Shown in pieces: positions 33,094 to 40,835 of a stretch of DNA of 64,000 nucleotides (its first letter is position 1; the number at the start of each line of letters is the position of its first letter). The position numbers and the translations under genes were made by a program. The notes under the pieces are model-generated. The model was not told the origin of the DNA and ran no database searches. It saw nothing but the letters and a program-made list of their open reading frames with translations. Origin of the DNA: Zoroaster sp. YZ-2022 (Eukaryota; Echinodermata; Asteroidea; Forcipulatida; Zoroasteridae); NCBI GenBank assembly GCA_029582265.1, contig CM055816.1, positions 25,357,733 through 25,421,732 on the forward strand, read 5' to 3'.

Positions 33094-34365
33094 ACTGATA
33101 CATACGGAGATGTACTCGATCCATACAGCAGATTAAGAAACCCTTTGGGATTAAAAGGATTGCGTCAAAACGTTGTCATTACAAACAATCCGAGCACCAT
33201 TACCGAAAATCAATTGTTGACGGTTCGTTTTCCAAATTTAGGAATAAATGACGTCATCGTTCCGGGAACGGTTCGATTAGCTTTCAACATTGTTCTTCAG
33301 TCTGCGGATGATGATACGAGAACGATGGTACAAAACATTGGTAGAGCTATCGTAAAACATATAATCATTAAAATGGAAGGAAATGAAATATTTTCATTAG
33401 ACGATGCGGATGTGTTCAATTCTTATAAAGACGAATGGTTAACGAAAGATCAACGCGAAAATATAGCGTATCAAGGAATCGAAAATCCTAACGTCACTAA
33501 ATTAAGAGTAGACGCTACTGACGCGGTTCCCACAAAAAACGAGGGAAAAGATAAAGCCATCGCGGATACATTAAAAAATAGATATCACATTCCGCTCGAT
33601 TTTGAATTGTTGACCGATCATCAGCCCTACTACCAATCGGGGATCGGAGATCGATTGACTTACGAACTCGTGTTTAATACATTTTCAAACGTGATTAAAA
33701 GCACCGACGATAATGCAAAATATATCATAAGTGGGATTTCTTTAGAATACCAAGTCGTTCATATGCCGGAACTCGCTCGAATAATTAAAAATCAATATAG
33801 CAACCGGTTGTCGATATTGTTTGATCGCGTTTTAAGACAGAGCGTGACTCCGTTAGACACACGCGATACGACGTGGAATATAAATTTAAATACCCCCGCA
33901 AAAAGTATGAAAGGAATATTGTTTTTATTCAAAGAACCCAATGTAAAAGAAACCAACAAATTTTATAATCCAAAAATCGATAAAGTTTCAATTACGATCG
34001 AAGGCGTTCCCAATCAACTCTACGCGCACGGAATGAAAAGGTATCAACATTGGGAAGAAATTCAAAAAAAAATCGGTGATTCGAGCAAAGAACACGCTAT
34101 TCAAATCGTTAAAGCTCTAAATTTACCCAACGTCAAACAGGCCGATTATTTACTCAATCGATACGGTTTATTTTTAGATATGAGAACGAGCGACGACAAT
34201 AAAATACACGGAAGCGGAAGACGAGTACAAAACTTATCCGAAGGAATTACCATTCAAATAGATAAAGAAGCGGAAGCCGCAGGTGAAATATACATGTATA
34301 CTTTTATTATTATGGATGCGCAACTTGTTATAAAAAATGGGCGTTTTGAATCTGTCGATTATTAG
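33091..34365 (+). CDS. Putative major capsid protein of the viral element
   Basis: 424 residues, fully open, the longest intact viral gene. The N-terminus holds NPLGLKGLRQ, the string NNPSTITENQLLTVRFPNLG (about 32-51) and a beta-rich run, VPGTVRLAFNIVLQ. The middle has MEGNEIFSLDDADVFNSYKD. The C-terminus ends ITIQIDKEAEAAGEIY and AQLVIKNGRFESVDY. The composition is beta-strand rich, without signal peptide or membrane segments. Position directly ahead of a packaging ATPase, size and recollected similarity to capsid genes of Polinton/adintovirus-like elements support a capsid role, probably of the double-jelly-roll type. It could instead be another abundant virion protein; a structure prediction would decide. 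Lack of breaks contrasts with its neighbours. Confidence 0.6.
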   Translation: MTDTYGDVLDPYSRLRNPLGLKGLRQNVVITNNPSTITENQLLTVRFPNLGINDVIVPGTVRLAFNIVLQSADDDTRTMVQNIGRAIVKHIIIKMEGNEIFSLDDADVFNSYKDEWLTKDQRENIAYQGIENPNVTKLRVDATDAVPTKNEGKDKAIADTLKNRYHIPLDFELLTDHQPYYQSGIGDRLTYELVFNTFSNVIKSTDDNAKYIISGISLEYQVVHMPELARIIKNQYSNRLSILFDRVLRQSVTPLDTRDTTWNINLNTPAKSMKGILFLFKEPNVKETNKFYNPKIDKVSITIEGVPNQLYAHGMKRYQHWEEIQKKIGDSSKEHAIQIVKALNLPNVKQADYLLNRYGLFLDMRTSDDNKIHGSGRRVQNLSEGITIQIDKEAEAAGEIYMYTFIIMDAQLVIKNGRFESVDY

Positions 34366-34390
34366 TATTAGCGACTAATATTAAAAGGGA

Positions 34391-34967
34391 ATGTTGCCTA
34401 AATATCCACACGCTGGGCTCATTTGCGGCCAAACTGGATGCGGAAAAACTGAATTTGTTTAAAATTTGTTACAAAAAGAATATTTAAAATATTTCGAAAC
34501 GATCGTCATACGATGACAACGACATCGGTGACAACGACACGTATCAAAATAGAAAATGGATTTGGAACGACGAGCGAGTGATCGTTGACGATTAAAAAAA
34601 TTATACGTTAAACAAAGCGATAGAAATGTATAGCGACGTATTCAAAGGAATCGAAACGTTGTTTATCATCGACGATTGTAGCGCGAGTAAATATTTGCGA
34701 TATAAACATTTTTGTCAAAATGAGACGAATGCATTGGTATACTTGGCTTTTAGCGGTCGACACGCACATCACAGCTGTTGGGTTATTTCACAAAAATATA
34801 ATAGCGTGTTGAAAGATTTTAGAGAGCATCTCAAATGGGTGTGTTTATTTTATTGTAAAGATAGAGACTCATTTGAAGATTGTCTTCGAGAAAATGATGT
34901 CATACCGACGAAAGAGTTGAGAGAGCAGATGCGCGAGAAATTAAACAAGTCAAACATTGCAAATTGA
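34391..34967 (+). pseudogene. A32/FtsK-type DNA packaging ATPase, broken
   Basis: Packaging ATPases drive genome entry into the capsid. The N-terminal part starts MLPKYPHAGLIC and has a clear Walker A, GQTGCGKT (residues 13-20), then TAA at 34460. The following stretch is in the same frame to about 34510, then a frame change and a second TAA near 34591. The C-terminal part (34626-34967) is open and holds Walker B, TLFIIDDCS, then AFSGRHAHHSCWVISQKYNS and LFYCKDRDSFEDCLREND, typical of the A32-like family in Polintons. About 190 codons in all, slightly short for the family. Lying 25 bp after the capsid gene fits a morphogenesis cassette. At least three breaks make it non-functional as read. 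Confidence 0.78.
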
Positions 34968-35021
34968 TTTTAAAAACGGATCAACCTACCGATTATGCTA
35001 TTCTAGACTAAATGACTTAGC

Positions 35022-35690
35022 AAGTACTTGTAGGGTACTTGCAGGTTACTTGCAAGTTACTTGTAGGTTACTTGTAGGTTACTTGTAGGTTACTTGTAGG
35101 TTACTCGTAGGTTACTTGTAGGTTACTTGTAGGTTACTCGTAGGTTACTCGTAGGTTACTTGTAGGTTACTTGCAGGTTACTTGTAGGTTACTTGCAGGT
35201 TACTCGTAGGTTACTTGTAGGTTACTTGTAGGTTACTTGTAGGTTACTTGTAGGTTACTTGTAGGTTACTTGTAGGTTACTTGTAGGTCACTTGTAGGTT
35301 ACTTGTAGGTTACTCGTAGGTTACTCGTAGGTTACTTGTAGGTTACTTGCAGGTTACTCGTAGGTTACTCGTAGGTTACTTGTAGGTTACTTGCAGGTTA
35401 CTTGTAGGTTACTTGCAGGTTACTCGTAGGTTACTTGTAGGTTACTCGTAGGTTACTTGTAGGTTACTTGTAGGTTACTTGTAGATTACTTATAGGTTAC
35501 TTGTAGGTTACTTGTAGGTTACTTGTAGGTTACTCGTAGGTTACTTGCAGGTTACTCGTAGGTTACTCGTAGGTTACTCGTAGGTTACTTGTAGGTTACT
35601 TGCAGGTTACTTGTAGGTTACTTGTAGGTTACTTGTAGGTTACTTGCAGGTTACTCGTAGGTTACTTGTAGGTTACTTGTAGGTTACTTA
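35022..35690. repeat. 11-bp minisatellite inside the viral element, ~61 copies
   Basis: Unit ttacttgtagg with c/t variation at two sites (ttactcgtagg, ttacttgcagg). Variants are interspersed rather than blocked. Eleven is not a multiple of three, and no protein frame spans it. It separates the ATPase from the following small genes; both ends carry a related cttagcaa word. Confidence 0.95.
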
Positions 35691-35770
35691 GCAATTACCC
35701 TCCATTACTGATTCGTTACTGTTAGCTTAGTGGGTTTTTTTTTTTAATATTATAGGATATATATATAAAT

Positions 35771-36025
35771 ATGAATACTGAAAAAGTAAACGATTTTATA
35801 TATAATCTTAAACAACTTTTAAATACTGAAAAAGGAAAATTTGTACTAGTTCATCTTTTGTTCTATATCGATAATGAACAATTTATAGAAGAACTTGTTT
35901 TATTTTTAAATAATAATAAAACAGAACAAATTATAGAACAACTTGTTCAAGTTTTAAATAATAATAAAATTAACAAGTTGCTAGCTTTTTTAGATAAATT
36001 TAAAAATATAATAAAAGCTATTTAA
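35771..36025 (+). CDS. Small helical protein, function unknown
   Basis: 84 residues, Leu/Ile/Asn/Lys-rich. Two related segments (EQFIEELVLFLNNNK and EQIIEQLVQVLNNNK, about residues 36-65) form an internal repeat of about 17 residues, probably a pair of amphipathic helices. No enzyme motif. The ATG follows tatatataaat, the start motif seen at other viral genes. Base composition is much more AT-rich than the capsid gene. It is 6 bp from the next gene. Confidence 0.5.
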   Translation: MNTEKVNDFIYNLKQLLNTEKGKFVLVHLLFYIDNEQFIEELVLFLNNNKTEQIIEQLVQVLNNNKINKLLAFLDKFKNIIKAI

Positions 36026-36031
36026 TAATAA

Positions 36032-36241
36032 ATGGAACAAGTTCACGAAAAGTCATTCATGTTACCCCCACCATCGGATGATGAAAGAGACAACGTGCTG
36101 CTGTTGCTAAAGCGAAAGCGTCTTTTCTCCGTTCCTGATGTATTATTTAACATTACTTATTGGTTACTCTCTGTTGTTTTAAATTTTACTGATTTTTCTA
36201 TAAATACTTATAATAAATGGAAGAACTTCACAAAATATTAA
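36032..36241 (+). CDS. Small protein related to the start of the next gene
   Basis: 69 residues. The N-terminal half, MEQVHEKSFMLPPPSDDERD and NVLLLLKRKRLFS, resembles the first 43 codons of the gene at 36217 (MEELH..., LSPPS, DNVLLKQ, KRLFS), and the DNA shares gacaacgtgctgctg. The C-terminal half is hydrophobic (VLFNITYWLLSVVLNF). It looks like a tandem partial duplicate of its neighbour's start fused to a different tail. It overlaps the next gene by 25 bp. Function unknown. Confidence 0.4.
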   Translation: MEQVHEKSFMLPPPSDDERDNVLLLLKRKRLFSVPDVLFNITYWLLSVVLNFTDFSINTYNKWKNFTKY

Positions 36242-36801
36242 ACGAAAATCCATCCGTGTTAAGCCCACCATCCATGGATGTTAATACGAGTGACAACGTG
36301 CTGCTGAAGCAAAAGCAACGAGATAAACGGCTCTTCTCTCTGTTGTAGCGGGAGGAGATTCAAAAACAATTCGGTAAAGAGTATTCCGTCAGCGACATTG
36401 AAGCTTTGTCTACGGGAGAGCGAGATGTATTACACACGCAATACGAAACTAAATTAGGCCGTGATATAACAGAGTCTTTAGGTAGCGCCATTCTAACACT
36501 ATATGCCAAATTATTAGGATTTAGTTTAAATCGTATTGATTTATACGGTCATCATTTTGAAATTGACGATGAAGGTAAATTAATTACAGATTTAGAAAAA
36601 GATCCATTCATTTCGAGCATGCTTTCTACCGTAGCGTGTGAAATATACTACAAGTACGGAATGTTGATAGCACCGCTCTCTGCAACGCTAATTACGCCAA
36701 AACATTTAAAACGAAAAGAAGAATCTTGTATAGATAAGCGATGGAGAATGCGCAACCAGAGCAGACGCAAGCTGTGGAAACACCGTCATCGACGGTGTTG
36801 A
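36217..36801 (+). pseudogene. Conserved viral-element protein, in-frame stop
   Basis: 194 codons from ATG 36217. An in-frame TAG lies at 36346-36348 (codon 44), and the frame is otherwise open to 36801. After the stop: EEIQKQFGKEYSVSDIEALS, ERDVLHTQYETKLGRDITES, then a helical region ending CEIYYKYGMLIAPLSATLIT and a basic C-terminus. The helical domain around LHTQYE...LG seems to be a recurring unknown protein of this element class, by recollection. No catalytic motif. It overlaps the next gene by 61 bp in another frame. Confidence 0.55.
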
Positions 36802-37162
36802 CGGTAACGAAACCGATCAATAAAAAAGAAAAGAAAAAAAAACAGAGTCGCAGCTGGAAAAAGACTCGCCGAACTTAATAAAAAGAAAAAACAAGAATTA
36901 AAAAAAGGCGCGACCAAAACTCGTTATGCAGCCGTCTGCGCCGCAAGCGTCGCAAAGTGCTATACCGATAAAAGAAGAAAGCAACAAAATAAACTACTAC
37001 TATATCGCTATTGCCTTAGCCGTTGGAGGTTTGGGTGCTTATTACTTGTTTTCCAAAAAAGAGCCAGCGCCACCAAAACCCGCGCAAGCGCCAATACCCA
37101 CCCCAAAACCTACGCCCACACCACCGCCAACGAGGGAACTTGCTGTTTTTGAAATGGAATAA
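36741..37162 (+). pseudogene. Viral small membrane protein, two frame changes
   Basis: Starts MENAQPEQTQAVETPSS at 36741 and becomes Lys-rich. The frame changes at the nine-A run 36834-36842 into a basic segment (RVAAGKRLAELNKKKK), and again at the seven-A run 36900-36906 into QPSAPQASQSAIPIKEES. Then come one transmembrane helix, YYYIAIALAVGGLGAYYLF, and a Pro-rich tail with PKP/PTP repeats ending at 37162. A basic N-terminus plus one membrane helix and Pro-rich end suggests a virion membrane protein. The last frame alone (36926-37162) could also be a separate 78-residue gene. Confidence 0.5.
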
Positions 37163-37181
37163 GTTTTTTTTTTAAATAAAA

Positions 37182-37206
37182 TTATATTTACTAAGTATAA
37201 AATATG
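37182..37206 (+). promoter_or_regulatory. TATA-like start motif, near-copy of the capsid gene motif
   Basis: Ends tactaagtataaaatATG and agrees at 23 of 25 positions with 33069-33093 before the capsid gene. The two genes are 2.8 kb apart and unrelated in product, so the match implies a shared control signal. Confidence 0.5.
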
Positions 37207-37449
37207 ATGGATACAAAAGGAATCGTCAATTCAGCTTATCACAGTGCCGTTTTGGGATTTGTTACCGTTTTATACAGCATGCTCGGTAAAAAAGTATTAA
37301 ACATAGAACCAGCCGATTTAGGAAAATTAGGTATAACAGACGGGCTAAAGCTAACCACGACCGTTGCAGCGGCTTCGATGACGCAAATGTGGTTAGTTAA
37401 TCAAGGAATTTTACCAGACTCGGTTATGTCTAATAATTCTACAGAATAA
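37204..37449 (+). CDS. Small membrane protein of the viral element
   Basis: 81 residues, intact (an alternative start is the second Met at 37207). A hydrophobic segment, SAVLGFVTVLYSMLG (about 14-28), and a second weaker one, TVAAASMTQMWLVNQG, flank EPADLGKLGITDGLKL. The size and two-helix layout recall small virion or holin-like membrane proteins, but no function can be assigned. It lies 22 bp before the integrase gene on the same strand. Confidence 0.6.
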   Translation: MMDTKGIVNSAYHSAVLGFVTVLYSMLGKKVLNIEPADLGKLGITDGLKLTTTVAAASMTQMWLVNQGILPDSVMSNNSTE

Positions 37450-37471
37450 AATATATTGTCCAATATTAAAA

Positions 37472-37909
37472 ATGGATAAACATATAAAACTAAAGCTACA
37501 AAACGTCTATTATAGTCCGAAAGGATACTGGAAAGGTCTCGACGCGATTAATAAATTAACTAAAGAAACTAAGGTGAATAAAAAATTAGTTTCGCAGTGG
37601 ATAAAAAAGCAAGCGCTGTGGCCAATTTATTTACCCTATCCTAAATACATTCCTAGACCGACTAGTTCAAATAGTATGTTAGAAAAACCAAATGAGGTTC
37701 ATCAAGCAGATTTATTGTTTCTTCCGTACGATAGTATAGGTAAAAAGACGTACAAGTACGCGTTAACCGTTGCGGATGAAGCCAGCAGATATAAAGAAGC
37801 TGAACCGTTAACCGATAAAACTGCGGCTCAAGTCAGTCACGCGTTTGAAAAAATTTATAAACGTTCGCCGCTCACTTGGCCAAAAATTTTAAAAGTCGAT
37901 CAAGAATTC
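37472..37909 (+). pseudogene. Retrovirus-type (DDE) integrase, 3'-truncated by satellite
   Basis: This enzyme inserts Polinton-like genomes into host DNA. 146 codons remain: a basic helical N-terminus (YYSPKGYWKGLDAINKLTKE), a VSQWIKKQ segment, a linker, and then the rve core with the first catalytic Asp in EVHQADLLFLP (D80), the strands KKTYKYALTVADEASRY, and the second Asp in ILKVDQ (D143). The sequence then passes into satellite DNA within gatcaagaattc (37898-37909), so the catalytic Glu and the C-terminal domain are missing; the open frame continues to 38017 only by chance. The gene normally has more than 250 residues. It cannot be active. Confidence 0.85.
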
Positions 37910-38540
37910 AATTTTATCAATTGGCATTCATTTGTCACATGTTTACTTTCAATTCTCAGGCCCGGGTATGGAAGTTTAGGACAGATTCATTATATGCATT
38001 GTTTAATACATTTATAGTTATCATCAAATTTAGGGAAAAAACGTTTTGGAAATAATGTCTTTCTTTAAAATGGCAGTTCCTCAGACTAAATAGTTTTGTG
38101 TGAAGATTGATACCATCATTATCTTTATACAAACTAAGTTGTACATTAACATTCAAAGGTATTTTTTTATTTATTTATTTTTTAATATCAGTTCTATAAA
38201 CTACCTTTAAGACAAAAATATTAAATTCAACAAAACTTATTTTAGGCCTACTCTGTGTTGTGTGTCTTCATTAAAAAAAATCATTATTATTTACTTGTAT
38301 ATTAAATAATATATCTTCTTCAGTTAGGGTCCTTCGTGTTTCAACGTTATACAAATAAATTGCCCGACTCTATTTGCTCCATGTTCAATATTGCTGTTGT
38401 TAAGTGTATATGACTATTTACCAGGCAATTTGATGGCTAACATTAATCATTTCCTCCAACCATTCTTACTCAAAGAAATTGACCATGAAGGTCCCCGAGT
38501 TGTGGGATTCTGTGGAAATCGTTTACAAATATTGAATATT

Positions 38541-38660
38541 AGAGCATTACGGTGTGCGTGGATTTCGCCTTGGATTGGTTCAGGAGTTATTTATCACATA
38601 GAACAACAGTTTGTTTCCTTTAACTCTCTCTTGATCCATCCATTTCATGCGGAGTCCCCA
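38541..38660 (+). repeat. Inverted-repeat arm 1 in monomer 1 (LINE RT palm piece)
   Basis: This 120-bp segment is the reverse complement of 39541-39660 with few mismatches. It encodes the same stretch of the LINE reverse transcriptase on the plus strand as the RT pseudogene does on the minus strand. The arms sit about 880 bp apart in every unit. Confidence 0.85.
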
Positions 38661-38689
38661 TAGGCAGTGCCAGTGACGCTGGCTGATGC

Positions 38690-38945
38690 CTTATACACAG
38701 TATGATTGTTGCAATGAATGGGTCTAATTGTAATCATTACGTGCCATTATGTTGATATACAGTACAATATACCCAATCGGCACCGGTGCACGGGTTTCTA
38801 TAAAAAAGAAACAAAAAGCAACTTGAAATTCCTGGTCCTTGAAAAAGCAAAATGTATACAGTGTATAATCGTTGCAATGAATAGATATTGTAATCATACA
38901 CAATATACCAAATCGACAGCGGTGCATGGGTTTCTAAAAAAAGAA
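38690..38945 (+). repeat. Internal direct duplication in monomer 1
   Basis: Two diverged copies: both have tatacag/acagt, gttgcaatgaat, tgtaatcat, a caatatacc(c)aaatcg-type block, gcaccggtgca or gacagcggtgcatggg, and gtttcta(t)aaa. The copy left of the virus has lost the first one. Present in all array units. Confidence 0.75.
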
Positions 38946-39059
38946 GGGAACAATTCCTTGTAGGCTGGTACAATTAACTAGCCATTGTGTCAAAACTACA
39001 CTGCTCAAAATGCACAACACGTGAAAAGTGTTTAAAATGTTGCAGAGTGTAGTGGGTTT

Positions 39060-39800
39060 ACCCCAAGTAAGAATTACATAATTCAAATCAGGTGTTAAAA
39101 GAACTGTTTTTGGTTTAAAAAAATGTTTCAATCGTCTCATAATACCAACATTTTTAGAAATCTTACTAGGCAAGATATTAACATGGTAGTTCCATGAGAG
39201 ATTCTCTTCAATATAAATACCAAGGAATTTGGTGCTTACTTTAACTTGCTTGAGTTGATTACCATTTAAACTGAGAGGAACAGATCACGTATATTTGAGT
39301 TGTCTAGAAAAAAAGACTATACAGTTGGATTTCAGTAAATTAATAGAAAGTCTATTAGATAAGAGCCAATTAATTAGTTTAACTAGCTCAGTGTGTAAAA
39401 TACGAGCTGCATTATTTACATTGTGATGGATATAAATTAAATTTGTACCATCAGAAAATAAACAAAAGGATATAATTTTTGATGAATTACAAATATCATT
39501 AATATAAATAATAAACAATAAGGGACCTAATACACTGCCTTGGGGAACTCTCCATGAAATGGATGGATCAAGAGAGAGTTAAAGGAAACAAACTGTTGTT
39601 CTATGTGATAAATAACTCCTGAACCAATCCAAGGCTAAATCCACGCACACCATAATGCTCTAATTTAGAAATAAGAATGTTTTGATTTACATTGTCAAAA
39701 GCCTTGGAAAGGTTCCGGAAAATACCAACAGAAAACTGCTTATTTTCTATGGCTTCAGTAATGGTATTTAAAACATTAGAAATTGCAAGTTGAGGTGAAC
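39060..39800 (-). pseudogene. Dead LINE reverse transcriptase in monomer 1
   Basis: Minus-strand pieces: NKQFSVGIFRNLSKAFDNVN (about 39770-39700), where the usual catalytic Asp of the F-x-D-L-S-K-A-F-D motif is Asn; FIIYINDICNSSKIISFCLF (from 39518), where the FADD box reads FSDG in this unit (FPDG in others); and KISKNVGIMRRLKHFF ... ILTWGKPTTL (39173-39060). Homology then stops and unrelated sequence follows. Both catalytic motifs are mutated and frames are broken. Equivalent fragments occur in every monomer. Confidence 0.75.
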
Positions 39801-40153
39801 GTCAGGTTGTAAAAATGTATTTCCAATGACATAATGAGATACATTTTTATTTCAACAAGAAATGAATAAACATTTAATTTATTAATGGAAGAACAATTTG
39901 ATTGACCTTCTTTATTTGTAAGCACAATAATTAATTTTACTAAATGCAAATTCTTTGGAAATACATTGTGAAGTAAATGAATTAAAGTAATATGAAAATC
40001 CTAAATGAAATAAATGTTAATTATTAAGAGGGATAACGAAATCAGCAAATCTAATACATTTTCCACAGGGGGAAGTTTGGGTAGTTCAATAATTAAAGGG
40101 GGTTTCCCAAACTAGTCATCACACCTGCATCCATACACAGTGTGGTAGTTTCA

Positions 40154-40225
40154 CACACTGTAGCCAGTGTACGTAAACGGCTTCGGCGAAGCCGAGCGAC
40201 GTCTCTGGGGTTCCCCGGTGCCCAG
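40154..40225. repeat. GC-rich triple-hairpin cluster in monomer 1
   Basis: Three inverted repeats in a row: acactg/cagtgt with a 4-base loop; cggcttcg/cgaagccg with a 1-base centre (40178-40194); and ggggttcccc with flanks, which becomes ccggggttccccgg in several later units. It is the only GC-rich part of the unit and recurs in all copies and in the older fragments at 13.9, 22.5 and 24.4 kb. Confidence 0.8.
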
Positions 40226-40835
40226 ACTGACGCTTGCCGCGCTGGTAGGCTGAGAAAACGCTGGTGTTCAATTTCAAACGATATGTAACCATAGATTTGC
40301 CTGATTTGTGAGGCCTCTCTTAGTATGTCACTGCACCGATTTTGAAGCCAACCTATGACGAGAAACTGGAGACCTTTATTAATAAACATTTGAAGAACAA
40401 CTTTATTGCCCTTCTTCATTTGTAAGCACAATAATTAATTTTACTAAATGCAAATTCTTTGGAAATACATTATGAAGTAATTGAATTAAAGTAAATATAT
40501 GAATATCCTAAATGAAATAAATGTTAATCATTACAAATGACTCAGCGAGAGGATGGATCATGATATTAAAAAAAACAAAAAAACATCACAGTTATTTGTT
40601 TAGGCTGTTCATTTTATCTATTTTATTACAGGTTTTTCTGATGAATTAAAAAAAGTGCATTCAATTTAATACGCGACTCATTAAATATGATATGAAAATG
40701 AATGCTCCTTTACGTCATCATTCAATCAGCAAAACGATACATTCAAATTGATAAGTTGAGCATTCTATCGTCATGTAACCTAACTCATTGATAACGTAAG
40801 TACGTTCCAATTGAAAGAACCAATCGCAAGCGATT

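Larger units (their letters stand above)
26502..37909 (+). mobile_element. Polinton/Maverick-like (adintovirus-like) endogenous virus, right end lost
   Basis: The element starts at agtagtatgtcag directly after satellite sequence (aaaagg, possible left target-site copy) and carries a capsid-type gene set, an A32-type ATPase with Walker motifs and a retrovirus-type integrase. That combination is the hallmark of Polintons and relatives, which insert with a DDE integrase and make 6-bp target duplications. The right part, including any DNA polymerase B, any protease and the right inverted repeat, is absent: the integrase runs into satellite DNA at 37898-37909. Total kept length is about 11.4 kb including a 0.55-kb SINE insertion. 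Several genes are broken, so this copy is not a working virus. Assignment rests on motifs and gene order, without a database search. Confidence 0.8.
37898..40835 (+). repeat. Monomer 1 (class A, 2938 bp)
   Basis: The longest unit, with an extra (attt)-like stretch near 38161-38185. Carries cgacgtctct and cgtaagtacgttcc, like the copy left of the virus, which is its closest relative. Differs from later units at many sites in its first 1.3 kb. Confidence 0.9.

Noticed and set aside
35022..35690. CRISPR-like array.
   Set aside because: Direct 11-bp tandem units with no spacers; a minisatellite in a eukaryotic context.
37910..38017. C-terminal 36 codons of the integrase open frame.
   Set aside because: They lie in satellite DNA identical to other monomer starts, so they are not integrase.
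40093..40431. Minus-strand 112-codon frame with Arg-rich text over the hairpin cluster (also 13725-14153 and 43008-43346).
   Set aside because: The residues come from GC-rich hairpins, and other units have stops or indels there.
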